From positions 1 through 42,101 of the forward strand of contig CAZAXT010000003.1 in assembly GCA_964489295.1 (NCBI GenBank): a stretch of 42,101 nucleotides of DNA, written 5' to 3'. Source of the stretch: QS-5-54-17 sp964489295. GTDB taxonomy: Bacteria; Patescibacteriota; Saccharimonadia; QS-5-54-17. The position numbers and the translations under genes were made by a program. Shown here piece by piece: positions 7,247 through 16,161 of the stretch. Below the pieces are notes generated by a model. The model was given only the letters and a program-made list of their open reading frames with translations. It was not told the DNA's origin and searched no databases. Each line of letters begins with the position of its first letter. The first letter of the stretch is position 1.

Positions 7247-7800
7247 ATGGAAGATCGATCGGTGACATCCGGTCGTACCGCAAGCGCCTCGCCTAGAATA
7301 ACCGGTATGCTGTGGGGTGAAATCGCTACCGATATCGGTATATTCAAGGACNNNNNNNNNNNNNNNNNNNNNNNNNNNNNNNNNNNNNNNNNNNNNNNNN
7401 NNNNNNNNNNNNNNNNNNNNNNNNNNNNNNNNNNNNNNNNNNNNNNNNNNNAATAACCGGTATGCTGTGGGGTGAAATCGCTACCGATATCGGTATATTC
7501 AAGGACGTGAAACTCTGGCCCGGCGGCGGACGGCTCTGGGACTGGAATGAAACCGGGACCGATCACAGTTCCGGCATCCAGCCAGCTGACGCGGAAGAAG
7601 TGCTGGAGCATGGCACGAGCGTGCTCGTGCTGAGTACCGGGCAGGAAGATGCGCTGGAAGCTCCCGAAGAAACGGTTCAGGCGATTGAAAACAGAGGAGT
7701 ACAGGTCGAGGTGTTGAATTCGAAGCAGGCAGTGGATCGGTATAATGAATTGGCGGACGAGGGCGAAGCGGTCGGCGCACTCATCCACTCCACGTGTTGA
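7247..7800 (+). CDS. Mth938-like (AAMDC/DUF498) domain protein, split by a false scaffold gap
   Basis: The signature runs ITGMLWGEIATDIG, KDVKLWPGGGRLWDWNETGT, GIQPADAEEVLEHG and GALIHSTC identify the Mth938-like fold (human AAMDC relatives); the molecular function is unclear. The coding sequence is interrupted by 100 Ns (7352-7451). The 55 bp before the gap (7297-7351) are repeated exactly after it (7452-7506). Removing the Ns and one copy gives an uninterrupted 132-residue frame, so the break is an assembly artefact and not a pseudogene. The ATG follows an extended -10 box (TGCTACTAT, 7232-7240) by 6 nt, consistent with leaderless expression. Confidence 0.82.
7352..7451. other. Scaffold gap (100 N), apparently spurious
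   Basis: Exactly 100 Ns. The flanking 55-bp sequences are identical in direct orientation, so the two contigs overlap and no sequence is likely to be missing here. Confidence 0.9.
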
Positions 7801-7806
7801 TAGGTC

Positions 7807-8211
7807 ATGACGGACTGGAAACATATCCCGGATGCGTACTGGCGCGACAACCTGACCAAGACTCAATACCGCGTGCTTCGTAAAGGAAAAACCGAATCGC
7901 CATTTTCCGGAGAATTATTGCAAAACGAACAGACCGGAACATACCGGTGCGGCGCCTGCGTCAACGACTTGTTCTCGAGCCGGACTAAGTATGACTCAGG
8001 CACCGGCTGGCCGAGTTTTTATGAGGCAAAGGACGGAAGCGTGGATACTACGACGGAGTGGTCGCTGGGGACGCAACGGACAGAAATATTGTGTAGCAGA
8101 TGCGGTTCCCATTTGGGCCACGTGTTCGATGATGGTCCAGAGCCAACGGGAAAGCGGTACTGCATAAATTCGGCCGCTTTAATGTTCCAGCCCGAGGAAC
8201 AAGAGCAATGA
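7807..8211 (+). CDS. msrB: Peptide-methionine (R)-S-oxide reductase MsrB
   Basis: Reduces methionine-R-sulfoxide in proteins. The 134-residue protein has the structural zinc site (CGAC at 48-51 and CSRC at 96-99), GTGWPSFYEA, GSHLGHVFDDGP, and the catalytic Cys119 in RYCINSAAL. The position often held by a recycling cysteine in two-Cys MsrBs is not a cysteine (DSGTGWPS), so reduction may depend on thioredoxin through another route. It starts 6 nt after the Mth938-like gene and is probably co-transcribed with it. Length and motifs are normal. Confidence 0.95.
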   Translation: MTDWKHIPDAYWRDNLTKTQYRVLRKGKTESPFSGELLQNEQTGTYRCGACVNDLFSSRTKYDSGTGWPSFYEAKDGSVDTTTEWSLGTQRTEILCSRCGSHLGHVFDDGPEPTGKRYCINSAALMFQPEEQEQ

Positions 8212-8275
8212 ACCGCATCTTACACGGTGCACGCGCCTTTTAGCCGGTCCTTGCTCGTTGTTATACTGAAGAGAG

Positions 8276-9097
8276 ATGAGCACTCCCCGCACATTACGAA
8301 TCGCCCCCGATGTGGATATGCCGATCCTGGGTCTAGGGACGTGGCAGATGGACGGGGAACAATGCCGCTCAGCGGTTACTGAAGCCGTGTCGCTCGGGTA
8401 TCGTCACATCGATACAGCACTCATGTACGGCAATCAAAGGAAGGTTGCCCGCGGCATAACCGATAGCGACGTCGACCGTAGTGACATATTTATAACATCC
8501 AAAATCTGGCGCGACCGGCTGGACAGGGAGGGAGTGTATGAGCAAGCCGACACCATACTGGATGAGCTGAATACCGATTATGTGGATTTATTACTCATAC
8601 ACTGGCCGAACCGGAATTTCTCCATACACGAGACGCTGGCAGCACTGACGGAACTTCAGGAGGCGGGGAAAACCCGGACGATCGGTGTTTCGAACTTCAC
8701 CCGAGAGCATCTGGAAGAAGCGTTGGTACTATATGGCAACATCGCGGTTAATCAAGTAGAATACCATCCCAGCCTGAACCAGGAATCCCTTCGGGAATTC
8801 TGCGAAGAGCACGGTATCACCGTGACCGCTTATTCGCCGTTCAAGCAAGGGGTGGATCTGGAAGCCCCCGAAATTCAGAGTATCGCGGCAGCGTACGACG
8901 TGCCCGCGTCCCAGGTTGTGCTAAATTGGCTTATGCGAAAGGGTATATCTGTCATACCACGGAGCGCTAAACCGGATCATTTACGGGACAATTTTGCCGC
9001 ATTGGAGTGGGATCTGACTACTGAAGATATGGCTGCTATAGACGCGATGCAACAAGGGAATAGATTAGTCTATCCCGGGTTTGCCGAATTTGAGTAA
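8276..9097 (+). CDS. Aldo/keto reductase
   Basis: A 273-residue TIM-barrel NADPH-dependent carbonyl reductase. The catalytic tetrad is visible: Asp46 and Tyr51 (HIDTALMYGN), Lys76 (ITSKIW) and His109 (LLIHWP). IGVSNF, VNQVEYHP and the C-terminal NADPH-binding IPRSAKPDHLRDN fit the 2,5-diketogluconate reductase/YvgN-like subgroup. The natural substrate cannot be told. An extended -10 (TGTTATACT, 8259-8267) ends 8 nt before the ATG, so the leader is very short. The downstream baeRF-like gene starts 22 nt after its stop and is probably in the same transcript. Confidence 0.92.
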   Translation: MSTPRTLRIAPDVDMPILGLGTWQMDGEQCRSAVTEAVSLGYRHIDTALMYGNQRKVARGITDSDVDRSDIFITSKIWRDRLDREGVYEQADTILDELNTDYVDLLLIHWPNRNFSIHETLAALTELQEAGKTRTIGVSNFTREHLEEALVLYGNIAVNQVEYHPSLNQESLREFCEEHGITVTAYSPFKQGVDLEAPEIQSIAAAYDVPASQVVLNWLMRKGISVIPRSAKPDHLRDNFAALEWDLTTEDMAAIDAMQQGNRLVYPGFAEFE

Positions 9098-9119
9098 AAA
9101 CAAGGAACAGGATGGTGGT

Positions 9120-10268
9120 ATGATCGATCAACAATCTTTGGAGCAACTGCTTAATTCCGAAAGACACGAATACACGGTGTCGATTTACATCCCCACGCAT
9201 CGGGCCGGGGTAACGGAGCTTAAACAGGATAAAACTCGATTTAAAAATCAGCTCGATATAGCCGAAGCGGATCTAAAGCAGTTGGGCGTGAGAGCCAAAC
9301 AGCGGACCGCTCAACTCAAACCGGGGCACGAACTACTCCGGGATGAAGTATTCTGGCGGCATCAGGATCATGGGTTAGCCGCATTCTTATCGCCTGATTC
9401 GATCGTATGGTATACACTTTCTCAGCCGGTCGGGGAAATAACCGTAACAGCGCGGAGACACCACTTGAAGCCATTGCTGTTTCTCCCCGAGTCGAACACC
9501 ACGTTTTATATTCTTGCGCTCAGTCCGGCGTCAGTCCGATTATTCCGAGCCGACGGGGAAACGGTTACGACGATCGAAAGCGCGCATATCCCTGCGGACA
9601 TCACTGAGGCACTTACCCATAAAGAACGGGAGCCGACCCAGCAGCATACAGTAACCGGCGGTGGCGGACGCGGAAAAGCCGTATTCCACGGTCATGGCGG
9701 CTTGAAAGATTATAAAGAAATTGAATTGAAAAAATTTGTGCACGCGGTCGCCAAAGCGGTGCATCAAGAACTGCATACGACCGCAGCCCCGCTCGTGTTC
9801 GCGGGTGATGAAGAGCTGTTTGGGTTGTATCGTGCCGAATCGAGGACGGCTACCGTGCTGGACTCGTTCCTGAAAGGCAACCATGACGATACCTCTGAAC
9901 ACGATTTATATACGGCCGCGCAGCCACTGGTGGAAGTCTACTTTCAAGACAACCCCTCGCCGGTTTTGGATTCGTTCTATCACCTTCGAACGCGTGAACC
10001 CGAACACGTGAGCAATGAACTACCATCAATCATCGGGTATGCGGGTGAAGGAAGGGTCGCCGAGTTACTTCTGGCGGCGGATACGACCGTATGGGGCAAC
10101 GTAGCTCCCGATTATTCAGTAGAAAAACTTTCCGGCCGGGAGCAGGGTGCGGTTGACTTGCTGGATGTCGCGGCTGCGGAGACGTATCGTCATGGAGGCA
10201 ATATTCACCAGGTTGCCCCCGATTCTATACCGGACGGAGCTACGGCCGCGGCCATTCTGCGGTATTGA
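9120..10268 (+). CDS. baeRF-like protein (bacterial archaeo-eukaryotic release factor family)
   Basis: About 382 residues. The N-terminus YTVSIYIPTHRAG...KQDKTRFKN, the FYILALSPASVRLFRA segment, a Gly/His-rich loop (GGGGRGKAVFHGHGG) and the following PLVFAGDEELFGLYR match the bacterial relatives of eRF1/Pelota described as baeRF domains. These are thought to act on ribosomes or RNA, but the exact role is not known. I recognise the family from its motif order. The start is taken at the ATG at 9120, preceded by AAGGA. A longer in-frame start overlaps the aldo/keto reductase end and would add only residues unlike the family. Predicted cytoplasmic. Confidence 0.7.
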   Translation: MIDQQSLEQLLNSERHEYTVSIYIPTHRAGVTELKQDKTRFKNQLDIAEADLKQLGVRAKQRTAQLKPGHELLRDEVFWRHQDHGLAAFLSPDSIVWYTLSQPVGEITVTARRHHLKPLLFLPESNTTFYILALSPASVRLFRADGETVTTIESAHIPADITEALTHKEREPTQQHTVTGGGGRGKAVFHGHGGLKDYKEIELKKFVHAVAKAVHQELHTTAAPLVFAGDEELFGLYRAESRTATVLDSFLKGNHDDTSEHDLYTAAQPLVEVYFQDNPSPVLDSFYHLRTREPEHVSNELPSIIGYAGEGRVAELLLAADTTVWGNVAPDYSVEKLSGREQGAVDLLDVAAAETYRHGGNIHQVAPDSIPDGATAAAILRY

Positions 10269-10492
10269 GACCGAAAGAATATAGAAGTTGGAATACAGAC
10301 CAGGAATTAGAAACCGGAGGTTCATGAATCCCAGGTTTTGATGTCGTAGCAAAATGGGAATATTTCGCAAGGTCGGTTCGTGTTCAATTTCTCGTTCCTG
10401 TTTTTATAAATCCATATTTAATATGATTTCGACCGCGAGCTATGCGAAGCGAGCGTGTTTTGGGTAGTGTTAAGAGCCGCCCACTAAATAGG

Positions 10493-10501
10493 TGATACAA
10501 T
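10493..10501 (+). promoter_or_regulatory. Extended -10 promoter upstream of the DUF2238-like gene
   Basis: TGATACAAT fits the TGn extended -10 form. Transcription would begin near 10508, leaving a 20-nt leader that contains AGAAGGG before the ATG at 10528. The rest of the spacer 10269-10490 is purine-rich and AT-rich, and I see no gene in it. Confidence 0.45.
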
Positions 10502-10527
10502 ACTGGGAAGAGAAGGGTTGCCAGGCC

Positions 10528-11193
10528 ATGCAAAAGAACGCTACGGATGTTGTACTTGTGACGATCGGCTGGTTGATCCGGATAGCTCTGGTGATATCCG
10601 CTGTGTTTGCCGTCACAACGGCTCAGTGGCTGCTGCTATTCATCAGTGTTGTCGTGTTGCTGCTTACTTTTGCCGCGCTTGTCATAGAACGTCGCTACGA
10701 CATCAACATACCGTTGGAGTTGGAAGTGTTCGGCACCGTGTACGTCTATGCTGCCTGGTACTTGGGTGAAGTTGCCGGGTTCTACGATAACCTCTGGTGG
10801 TGGGACGACATGCTGCATTTCATCTCAGCACTGGTGTTTGGACTGATCGGTTTTACCATACTATACGTACTGCACCACCAGGCCAAGCTTGATACCAGTC
10901 CATTCGTGATCGCTATGTTCGCGTTCAGTTTTGCTATAAGCATCGGTGTCTTGTGGGAGGTGTTCGAGTTCGGGATGGATCAATTGTTCGGGCTCAATAT
11001 GCAACCGAGTGCAACGGATACGATGGGGGATCTGATCCTGGATAGTCTGGGTGCGCTCGTCACTGCGGCGGCAGGATATGCCTACATCAAAAAACAGGAA
11101 ACCGGCATCCTCCACCGGCTGATACAGAAGTTCTTCCGGGAGAACCCCCGGTTTGCAGAAAAGGTCGCGTTTCCGCGGAAGGAGCGGCAATGA
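10528..11193 (+). CDS. DUF2238-like integral membrane protein
   Basis: A 221-residue inner-membrane protein with about six hydrophobic helices. The conserved core YDNLWWWDDMLHFISALVFG, then VLWEVFEFGMDQLFG and SATDTMGDLILDSLGALV, is characteristic of the DUF2238 (YjdF-like) family. Acidic and His residues inside the helices (DDMLHF, WEVFEF, DTMGD) suggest a metal or proton site, but the function is unknown. A GTG lies 36 nt upstream in frame, but it falls inside the -10 box. The ATG at 10528 has AAGGG in front and was chosen. The C-terminal 35 residues are basic and cytoplasmic. Confidence 0.8.
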   Translation: MQKNATDVVLVTIGWLIRIALVISAVFAVTTAQWLLLFISVVVLLLTFAALVIERRYDINIPLELEVFGTVYVYAAWYLGEVAGFYDNLWWWDDMLHFISALVFGLIGFTILYVLHHQAKLDTSPFVIAMFAFSFAISIGVLWEVFEFGMDQLFGLNMQPSATDTMGDLILDSLGALVTAAAGYAYIKKQETGILHRLIQKFFRENPRFAEKVAFPRKERQ

Positions 11194-11333
11194 GCGTCGC
11201 TCAGGTCGTAACGATCGAGCTGGATCCAAGAAGTCAGATCGTCAAAATCGGTATGATCGAATTCGGATGGCTACAATCGACACTTACCAATAATATTCGA
11301 CCCCTTTATGTTTACACCGAAAAGCGAAGTCTG

Positions 11334-11537
11334 CTAGCGGTAATACCCCAACTCGGTCTTTCTCCATACGTAATAGGCAGCCCATCCGGCACCGATGAGC
11401 ACCAATATCGTTTCAGCGAAAAAGTTGATATTGAATGTTTGTCCCAGCATCCAGAACAGGAGCATCAGCGTCAGAAGTACCAACACGAACGTGATACCCG
11501 CACGGATGCTTCCGTTTCTGAAATCAATCTGCTTCAT
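11334..11537 (-). CDS. Small two-helix membrane protein, function unknown
   Basis: A 67-residue protein: a short polar N-terminus (MKQIDFRNGSIRAG), two hydrophobic segments (about 15-34 and 38-57), then a basic tail ending YVWRKTELGYYR. I recognise no family. The start is supported by a TATAAT box at 11545-11550 (minus strand) exactly 7 nt before the ATG, which gives a leaderless mRNA. That promoter and the clean hydrophobic pattern make this reading far better than the overlapping open frame on the other strand. It follows the serine hydrolase gene on the same strand. Confidence 0.65.
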   Translation of the reverse strand: MKQIDFRNGSIRAGITFVLVLLTLMLLFWMLGQTFNINFFAETILVLIGAGWAAYYVWRKTELGYYR

Positions 11538-11643
11538 ACTGGTGATTATATGACACATCAGGGCATCCGCAATACATCACCGGTGTTTGAGTATGCTGCA
11601 TACCGTTTATGGCGCAACACCCACCACCTCTGGGAACCTCGTG

Positions 11644-12750
11644 TTATCTGAGTCGTTCCGGTTTTTCGTACGGAAGTGAATAGTCGGTGTCGTTGAAAAA
11701 ATTGTACATGGTTCCGGAGATGTAGCGATGAACGTACGAGGAGGCGACTGGTCGTGACCATTGTCCGCTCAGTACAACCAGTAGGTAATCCGTGTTTTCT
11801 CCCAGGACAATGGCAGCATCGTTGGTGTAACCGTAGACATCACCGGTCTTATTCCGGGTGCCGAGCATGCCACGAACGGCGGGTTCCCGGGGTAGCCCTT
11901 CGGGGATACGGAATGTGTACAACTGCTGCTTCAAGTAAGAATCCAATTTCCGGGTATGCGCCTTAGTGAAATACCCGCCATCGTAGACCCGTTGCAGTAT
12001 GAGCGCTACATCACGGGCTGAGGTCTTGGCGGCGGGGTCTTTGGCGACATCCGTGTTCGTATAGCCCTGCTCGTGCAATGACCGGTTGAGCGTCTTCGGC
12101 CCCAACTCGGCCCGGAGTGCTTCGCCGCAGGCATTGCTGGAATTCTGGACCATTTGCTGGGTGCATTGGCCAATCGTCCACTCGTTTACGCCGGATGGTC
12201 GGTCAAGCTCGAGTTCGCCGCGAGTATGCCGTCGGAATACTTCGCCGGCTATGAACAGTTTATAAATACTACCGCTGGGAACGGAAACTTTTGGCTGGTG
12301 GTCGGCGTATCTGTCAGTATTCAAGTTAGCTGCGTACATATGCAATGTGTCTCCGTATTCGCTCGTAAATTCATCGAGTGCTTCTTGGATGTCCGGGTCT
12401 TTGGTGTGGCTGAGCGCATTTGGCGCGGATGGGGGAGGTGTATCCGGAGTGTTTTGGGTACTCGTTGGGTTGCTTGGTGTATTATTCGCGGGTGGCATTG
12501 CGGACGGTTCTGCTTGGGGTGAGCCAGTAATATAGGAAGATAGCCGGGGGTTCGGCGCAAGATCGTTGTGGAAATACACGCCGGCATATCCGATCAAAAG
12601 CATAGCCACACAGACACCGATAGATATCCACTGGGGAACGTACCGTTGTTTTTCGGTTTTCTCGTCCGTAGACGGCGCTGTCGACGCGTCCGACTGTGCG
12701 TCAGGATAATAGATATAATCAGTGGTGTCGGATTGGGCGGAGTAAGTCAT
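11644..12750 (-). CDS. Membrane-anchored class A beta-lactamase-fold serine hydrolase
   Basis: A 368-residue protein with a cytoplasmic N-terminus, one membrane helix (about 42-60), a Pro/Thr/Ser/Asn-rich linker (about 66-115) and an external penicillin-binding/beta-lactamase domain. Active-site motifs: SIYK (161-164, nucleophile Ser161), SSN (204-206, in place of SDN) and KTG (301-303). The Glu-containing omega-loop motif of true class A beta-lactamases is not evident, so a peptidoglycan-related hydrolase or inactive relative is as likely as resistance to beta-lactams. The linker would let the domain reach across a cell-wall layer. The neighbours are two other minus-strand membrane genes. 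Confidence 0.82.
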   Translation of the reverse strand: MTYSAQSDTTDYIYYPDAQSDASTAPSTDEKTEKQRYVPQWISIGVCVAMLLIGYAGVYFHNDLAPNPRLSSYITGSPQAEPSAMPPANNTPSNPTSTQNTPDTPPPSAPNALSHTKDPDIQEALDEFTSEYGDTLHMYAANLNTDRYADHQPKVSVPSGSIYKLFIAGEVFRRHTRGELELDRPSGVNEWTIGQCTQQMVQNSSNACGEALRAELGPKTLNRSLHEQGYTNTDVAKDPAAKTSARDVALILQRVYDGGYFTKAHTRKLDSYLKQQLYTFRIPEGLPREPAVRGMLGTRNKTGDVYGYTNDAAIVLGENTDYLLVVLSGQWSRPVASSYVHRYISGTMYNFFNDTDYSLPYEKPERLR

Positions 12751-12818
12751 AGGCGAAGATGTTGTATGTGTCTACGCAGAAATTCGGAACGCCTACAATG
12801 TCCGAAAATAGTAATGTA

Positions 12819-13310
12819 TTATGATGCGTTTTGGGACAGTGTTTGTATGTACGTTTTGTGATTACTGCGAGCTTGGTTTATTATAGCATTTAATCTTCTA
12901 TTTGTAAACGATTGTTGCAAAGTACTCATCCCGTTCTGGCTTTGTTGCAAGTATTGTAAAACCATGTCACGATACGTGCCGTCGTAATTCTCCGTCGTGT
13001 TGTCTAATTCTTCGATCCTGGCTTCTTCCGCGGCATCGACCGACTCATCGTACTGTGTCTGATACATTTCCATCAAATTACTCCGGTCGCTCCCCGTAGT
13101 ACTGGCGATACGCGCTGCCAGCGTCCGGGTACTGGCATTGTTAGCATCAGATGCGGCCATACTGCTGATCTCCACTATCGTGTTCTGGGCGACCAGTGTT
13201 CGCCGGTAGACGGGCTGAACGCTGTCGCTAAGTATAACTGACAATATGCCGATCACAAGCAGCAATCCGACGCCGATGCCGATCATAATTTTTAATTTGT
13301 CGCGATCCAT
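12819..13310 (-). CDS. Hypothetical protein with N-terminal membrane anchor
   Basis: A 163-residue protein: a basic N-terminus (MDRDKLK), one hydrophobic helix (about 9-27), then a polar, probably helical extracytoplasmic region rich in Ala, Ser, Gln and Asn. I recognise no family. A TATAAT box at 13320-13325 (minus strand) ends 9 nt before the ATG, so the leader is about 3 nt. It lies 68 bp upstream of the serine hydrolase gene on the same strand and may work with it at the cell surface, which is an inference from position only. Confidence 0.65.
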   Translation of the reverse strand: MDRDKLKIMIGIGVGLLLVIGILSVILSDSVQPVYRRTLVAQNTIVEISSMAASDANNASTRTLAARIASTTGSDRSNLMEMYQTQYDESVDAAEEARIEELDNTTENYDGTYRDMVLQYLQQSQNGMSTLQQSFTNRRLNAIINQARSNHKTYIQTLSQNAS

Positions 13311-13432
13311 ACCATAAGTATTATAGAATTTCGGCTCGCAAGCAAGCAGTATGACGGTTGGGGGTGACGTTGCGCCAGTTGCGGGCAGGGTATGGTTTTA
13401 TATACACTGCATACATAAAGCAAGGAATGCGC

Positions 13433-14353
13433 ATGGATCCTGACTCTTCGAATAATCAATACCAGTCCCGACATGTAAACCCGGATTCGGATCGTTTTGG
13501 CGATTCGGAACTCCCGGATAATACAACTTCCACCTCTGAGGCGTATGTATCCAATCCGTTTCAAGTTTTTGTCGACAGTTTCAAACGGGCGTTTACGGTC
13601 AATTTCACTACGTTACTTGGGCTGCTCGGTGTATTCATTCTGACGATGATCGTGGTCGTAGCGGGTCTCGTTGCGCTTTTCGTATATACAGGCTTAGCCG
13701 TTCAAAATCAACAATTGACCGGAGTAGGCGAGGTGGCGACAGTAGTGTTTGCTATCGCAGCGATGGCGGGTGTCGCGTTGCTCGTGTGGGGAGCGATTCT
13801 GCATGCTGCGTGGGAGAAATATGCACTTGAGACTACGCGTGAACGGACAATTTCATTTGGCGAAACCATGCGGATCGGTGTGACGAAAGGGGTGGGCTTA
13901 CTCGTTTTGAATGTGCTCCTCGCGCTCATAATCGCTGTCGGTCTGACATTCTTCATCGTGCCCGGTTTGTTTTTCTTGTATTGGTTCGTGTTCGCCCCGT
14001 TCATTTATGTTGATAAAGACATAGGTATCATAGCTTCCATGCAAGAGAGTAAGCGCTTGGTCCGGGGGAAGCTGGTGGAGTTGATCGGATTGCTGATCGC
14101 GTCATTCATACTCGGTTTACCCGGCCAGTTGCCGTTTTTCGGTTTCTTGTATAGTTTGGTATTCGGCCCGATTAGTCAACTGGCTTTTTCGTATCGCTAC
14201 ACCAGCGCCGACATGCTGGATCGCACCGGCCGACCTAAACCCAAAACCGATACCGCCAACACGGTACTGATGTGGATCGCTGTCGCGTGCATCGCTTTGG
14301 TGCTGCTGTTTATCGGGGTTGCAGCATCGCTTTCATTCTTCGTGGCCGACTAA
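13433..14353 (+). CDS. Multi-pass membrane protein (GPDPase_memb/DUF975-like)
   Basis: A 306-residue protein: an acidic, Ser/Asn-rich cytoplasmic N-terminus of about 45 residues, then six hydrophobic helices. The segment VPGLFFLYWFVFAPFIYVDKDIG followed by AMQESKRLVRGK-type residues (here SMQESKRLVRGK) is a mark of the membrane-domain family attached to glycerophosphodiesterases and of DUF975-like proteins. The function is unknown. The start at 13433 has AAGGA 7 nt upstream; another ATG lies 6 nt earlier. It is divergent from the preceding gene and lies 69 bp before dnaG, with which it may be co-transcribed. Confidence 0.65.
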   Translation: MDPDSSNNQYQSRHVNPDSDRFGDSELPDNTTSTSEAYVSNPFQVFVDSFKRAFTVNFTTLLGLLGVFILTMIVVVAGLVALFVYTGLAVQNQQLTGVGEVATVVFAIAAMAGVALLVWGAILHAAWEKYALETTRERTISFGETMRIGVTKGVGLLVLNVLLALIIAVGLTFFIVPGLFFLYWFVFAPFIYVDKDIGIIASMQESKRLVRGKLVELIGLLIASFILGLPGQLPFFGFLYSLVFGPISQLAFSYRYTSADMLDRTGRPKPKTDTANTVLMWIAVACIALVLLFIGVAASLSFFVAD

Positions 14354-14422
14354 AGGAGTTTACACGCATGTTCGACTCCGCGTCGTGGGCGTTTACGGCG
14401 CGCGTAGGATATACTGGAGCAT

Positions 14423-16150
14423 ATGGATCCCGTGGAGGAAATCAAAGAGCGACTGGGTATCGATGAAGTCGTGGGTAGTTATGTCCAACTCAAACAGGCC
14501 GGCCGGAACTTCAAAGGCATATGTCCGTTTCATGAGGAAAAGACACCCAGCTTTATGGTCAGCACCGAAAAAGGTATTTACCACTGTTTCGGTTGCGGTG
14601 AAGGTGGGGACATATTCAGTTTCGTGGAAAAAATGGAGGGACTGGAGTTCCGCGAGACATTGCAGCGCTTAGCCCAGAAAGCCAACGTTGAACTGCCGCA
14701 ATACCAAGGCGGCAGTCAGAAACAAAAACAGCACAAACAGCGGCTCCGGGAAGCCGTGTCCACGGCGGCCCAGTATTACCATATCCAGCTGGGGCGTTCG
14801 CAAAAAGCCAAACGGTATGTGACCGATACCCGTGAATTGACTCCTGAAACCATCAAGGATTTTCAGATCGGGTACGCTCCCGGTGGTAACCAACGGATCG
14901 TCCAGTTCTTGAAAAAACACGGTTTCACAGAGCAGGAGTTGCTTGATTCGGGACTAGCCCGGAAGCGTGGCCAATCGCTCCAGGACGTATTCCGCCAACG
15001 TATCATGGTGCCCTTCGTCGATACCAGTGGTTCGACGATCGGGTTCACTGGCCGGGTGCTGGGCGACGGTGTGCCCAAATATCTCAACACGCCGCAAACG
15101 CCATTGTTTGATAAAAGCCGGTTCATATTCGGACTGTATCAGGCCAAAGAACACATCCGTAGCAGCGGGGAAGCGATCGTCGTGGAAGGCAATCTGGACG
15201 TGGTGCGTTCGCACCAGGCCGGCATCCGGAACGTGGTGGCTATCAGCGGCACCGCCTTTACCCGGCAACAGCTCAAACAACTGGCACGGTTCGCTACTAC
15301 CGTAACGTTGGCATTCGATGCCGACAGTGCCGGAGCCAGCGCCACCGAGCGAGCTTTGCCGCTGGCTCAGGAAGCGGGGGTAGCATTGTACATCGCCGGT
15401 TTGCCGCCGGAAACCGATCCGGATGATGTCATACGCCGGGATCCGGATGAGTGGCAACGCATCATCGACAATAAGGCCTACGTCATGGACTGGCTGCTGC
15501 AGATTCTGCCCGCCATGTATGACGCCAACAGCGCTCGAGGGAAAAAGGAGCTGACCGATCACGCGGCCTCCGTACTCCGGCGACTGCAAGATCCGGTGGA
15601 GCAGGAGCATTACATCAATCAACTTGCCGATATGGTCGGTTCCGCACCGGCGACTATTACCAAAAAAATACAGAGCGGAGAAAAAACGAGCTCCAAACGT
15701 CCTGCGCGATCCGCTCACAGCAAGGAAGAAGCGCCGGCTCACGACGAAGTCGAAACGGTCGCCGACGCGGTATTGGGCATGGCCGCGGTGTATCCCGATG
15801 TCCGCACCGCGCTCGCTGAAGCTACCGTGGAACGTTTACCTGAACACATGCAGACCGCGGCCACGTATTTGCAGAGTCGTGAGGATGTTCTGGACCCGGA
15901 TGATTTACCCAAGGAGTTGCATCAGATTGAAAATTATGTGAAAATACTATTATTACGAGGCGAAGAGGAGTACGGATCATGGGCCGCGCTCGATAGGCAA
16001 GTCGAAGCGTTCAGCCTGATCCACCGCCTGAATGAACTGCAAACCAAACGATACAAACATCATTTAAGTCAACAAATCGCTGCTGCCGAAGCGGCGGGTG
16101 ATTATGACTTGCGGCAAAAATTACTGACCGAATTTCAACAACTTAATTAA
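14423..16150 (+). CDS. dnaG: DNA primase DnaG
   Basis: Makes the RNA primers for replication. The 575-residue protein has a CHC2 zinc-binding domain (Cys34, His37, Cys55, Cys58; CPFHEEKTPSF and HCFGCGEGGD), a catalytic core with the TOPRIM motif (VVEGNLDV near 253-260, with Glu255; then LAFDADSAG near 297-305), and a C-terminal helicase-interaction region after about 430 that is weakly conserved. A Lys/Gln-rich linker (about 97-108) follows the zinc domain. GGAG precedes the ATG. rpoD starts 12 nt after its stop, preserving the dnaG-rpoD part of the macromolecular synthesis operon; rpsU is not in front. Confidence 0.97.
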   Translation: MDPVEEIKERLGIDEVVGSYVQLKQAGRNFKGICPFHEEKTPSFMVSTEKGIYHCFGCGEGGDIFSFVEKMEGLEFRETLQRLAQKANVELPQYQGGSQKQKQHKQRLREAVSTAAQYYHIQLGRSQKAKRYVTDTRELTPETIKDFQIGYAPGGNQRIVQFLKKHGFTEQELLDSGLARKRGQSLQDVFRQRIMVPFVDTSGSTIGFTGRVLGDGVPKYLNTPQTPLFDKSRFIFGLYQAKEHIRSSGEAIVVEGNLDVVRSHQAGIRNVVAISGTAFTRQQLKQLARFATTVTLAFDADSAGASATERALPLAQEAGVALYIAGLPPETDPDDVIRRDPDEWQRIIDNKAYVMDWLLQILPAMYDANSARGKKELTDHAASVLRRLQDPVEQEHYINQLADMVGSAPATITKKIQSGEKTSSKRPARSAHSKEEAPAHDEVETVADAVLGMAAVYPDVRTALAEATVERLPEHMQTAATYLQSREDVLDPDDLPKELHQIENYVKILLLRGEEEYGSWAALDRQVEAFSLIHRLNELQTKRYKHHLSQQIAAAEAAGDYDLRQKLLTEFQQLN

Positions 16151-16161
16151 GGAGGTGCGTT

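Noticed and set aside
11190..11651. 153-codon open frame on the plus strand
   Set aside because: It has no family features and lies opposite the minus-strand two-helix membrane gene, which has a TATAAT box 7 nt before its ATG and clear hydrophobic segments.
12154..12522. 122-codon open frame on the plus strand within the serine hydrolase gene
   Set aside because: It is antisense to a gene with all three active-site motifs and shows no features of its own.
14954..15742. 262-codon open frame antisense to dnaG
   Set aside because: DnaG on the plus strand is complete with zinc and TOPRIM motifs; the antisense frame has no start signal or domain.
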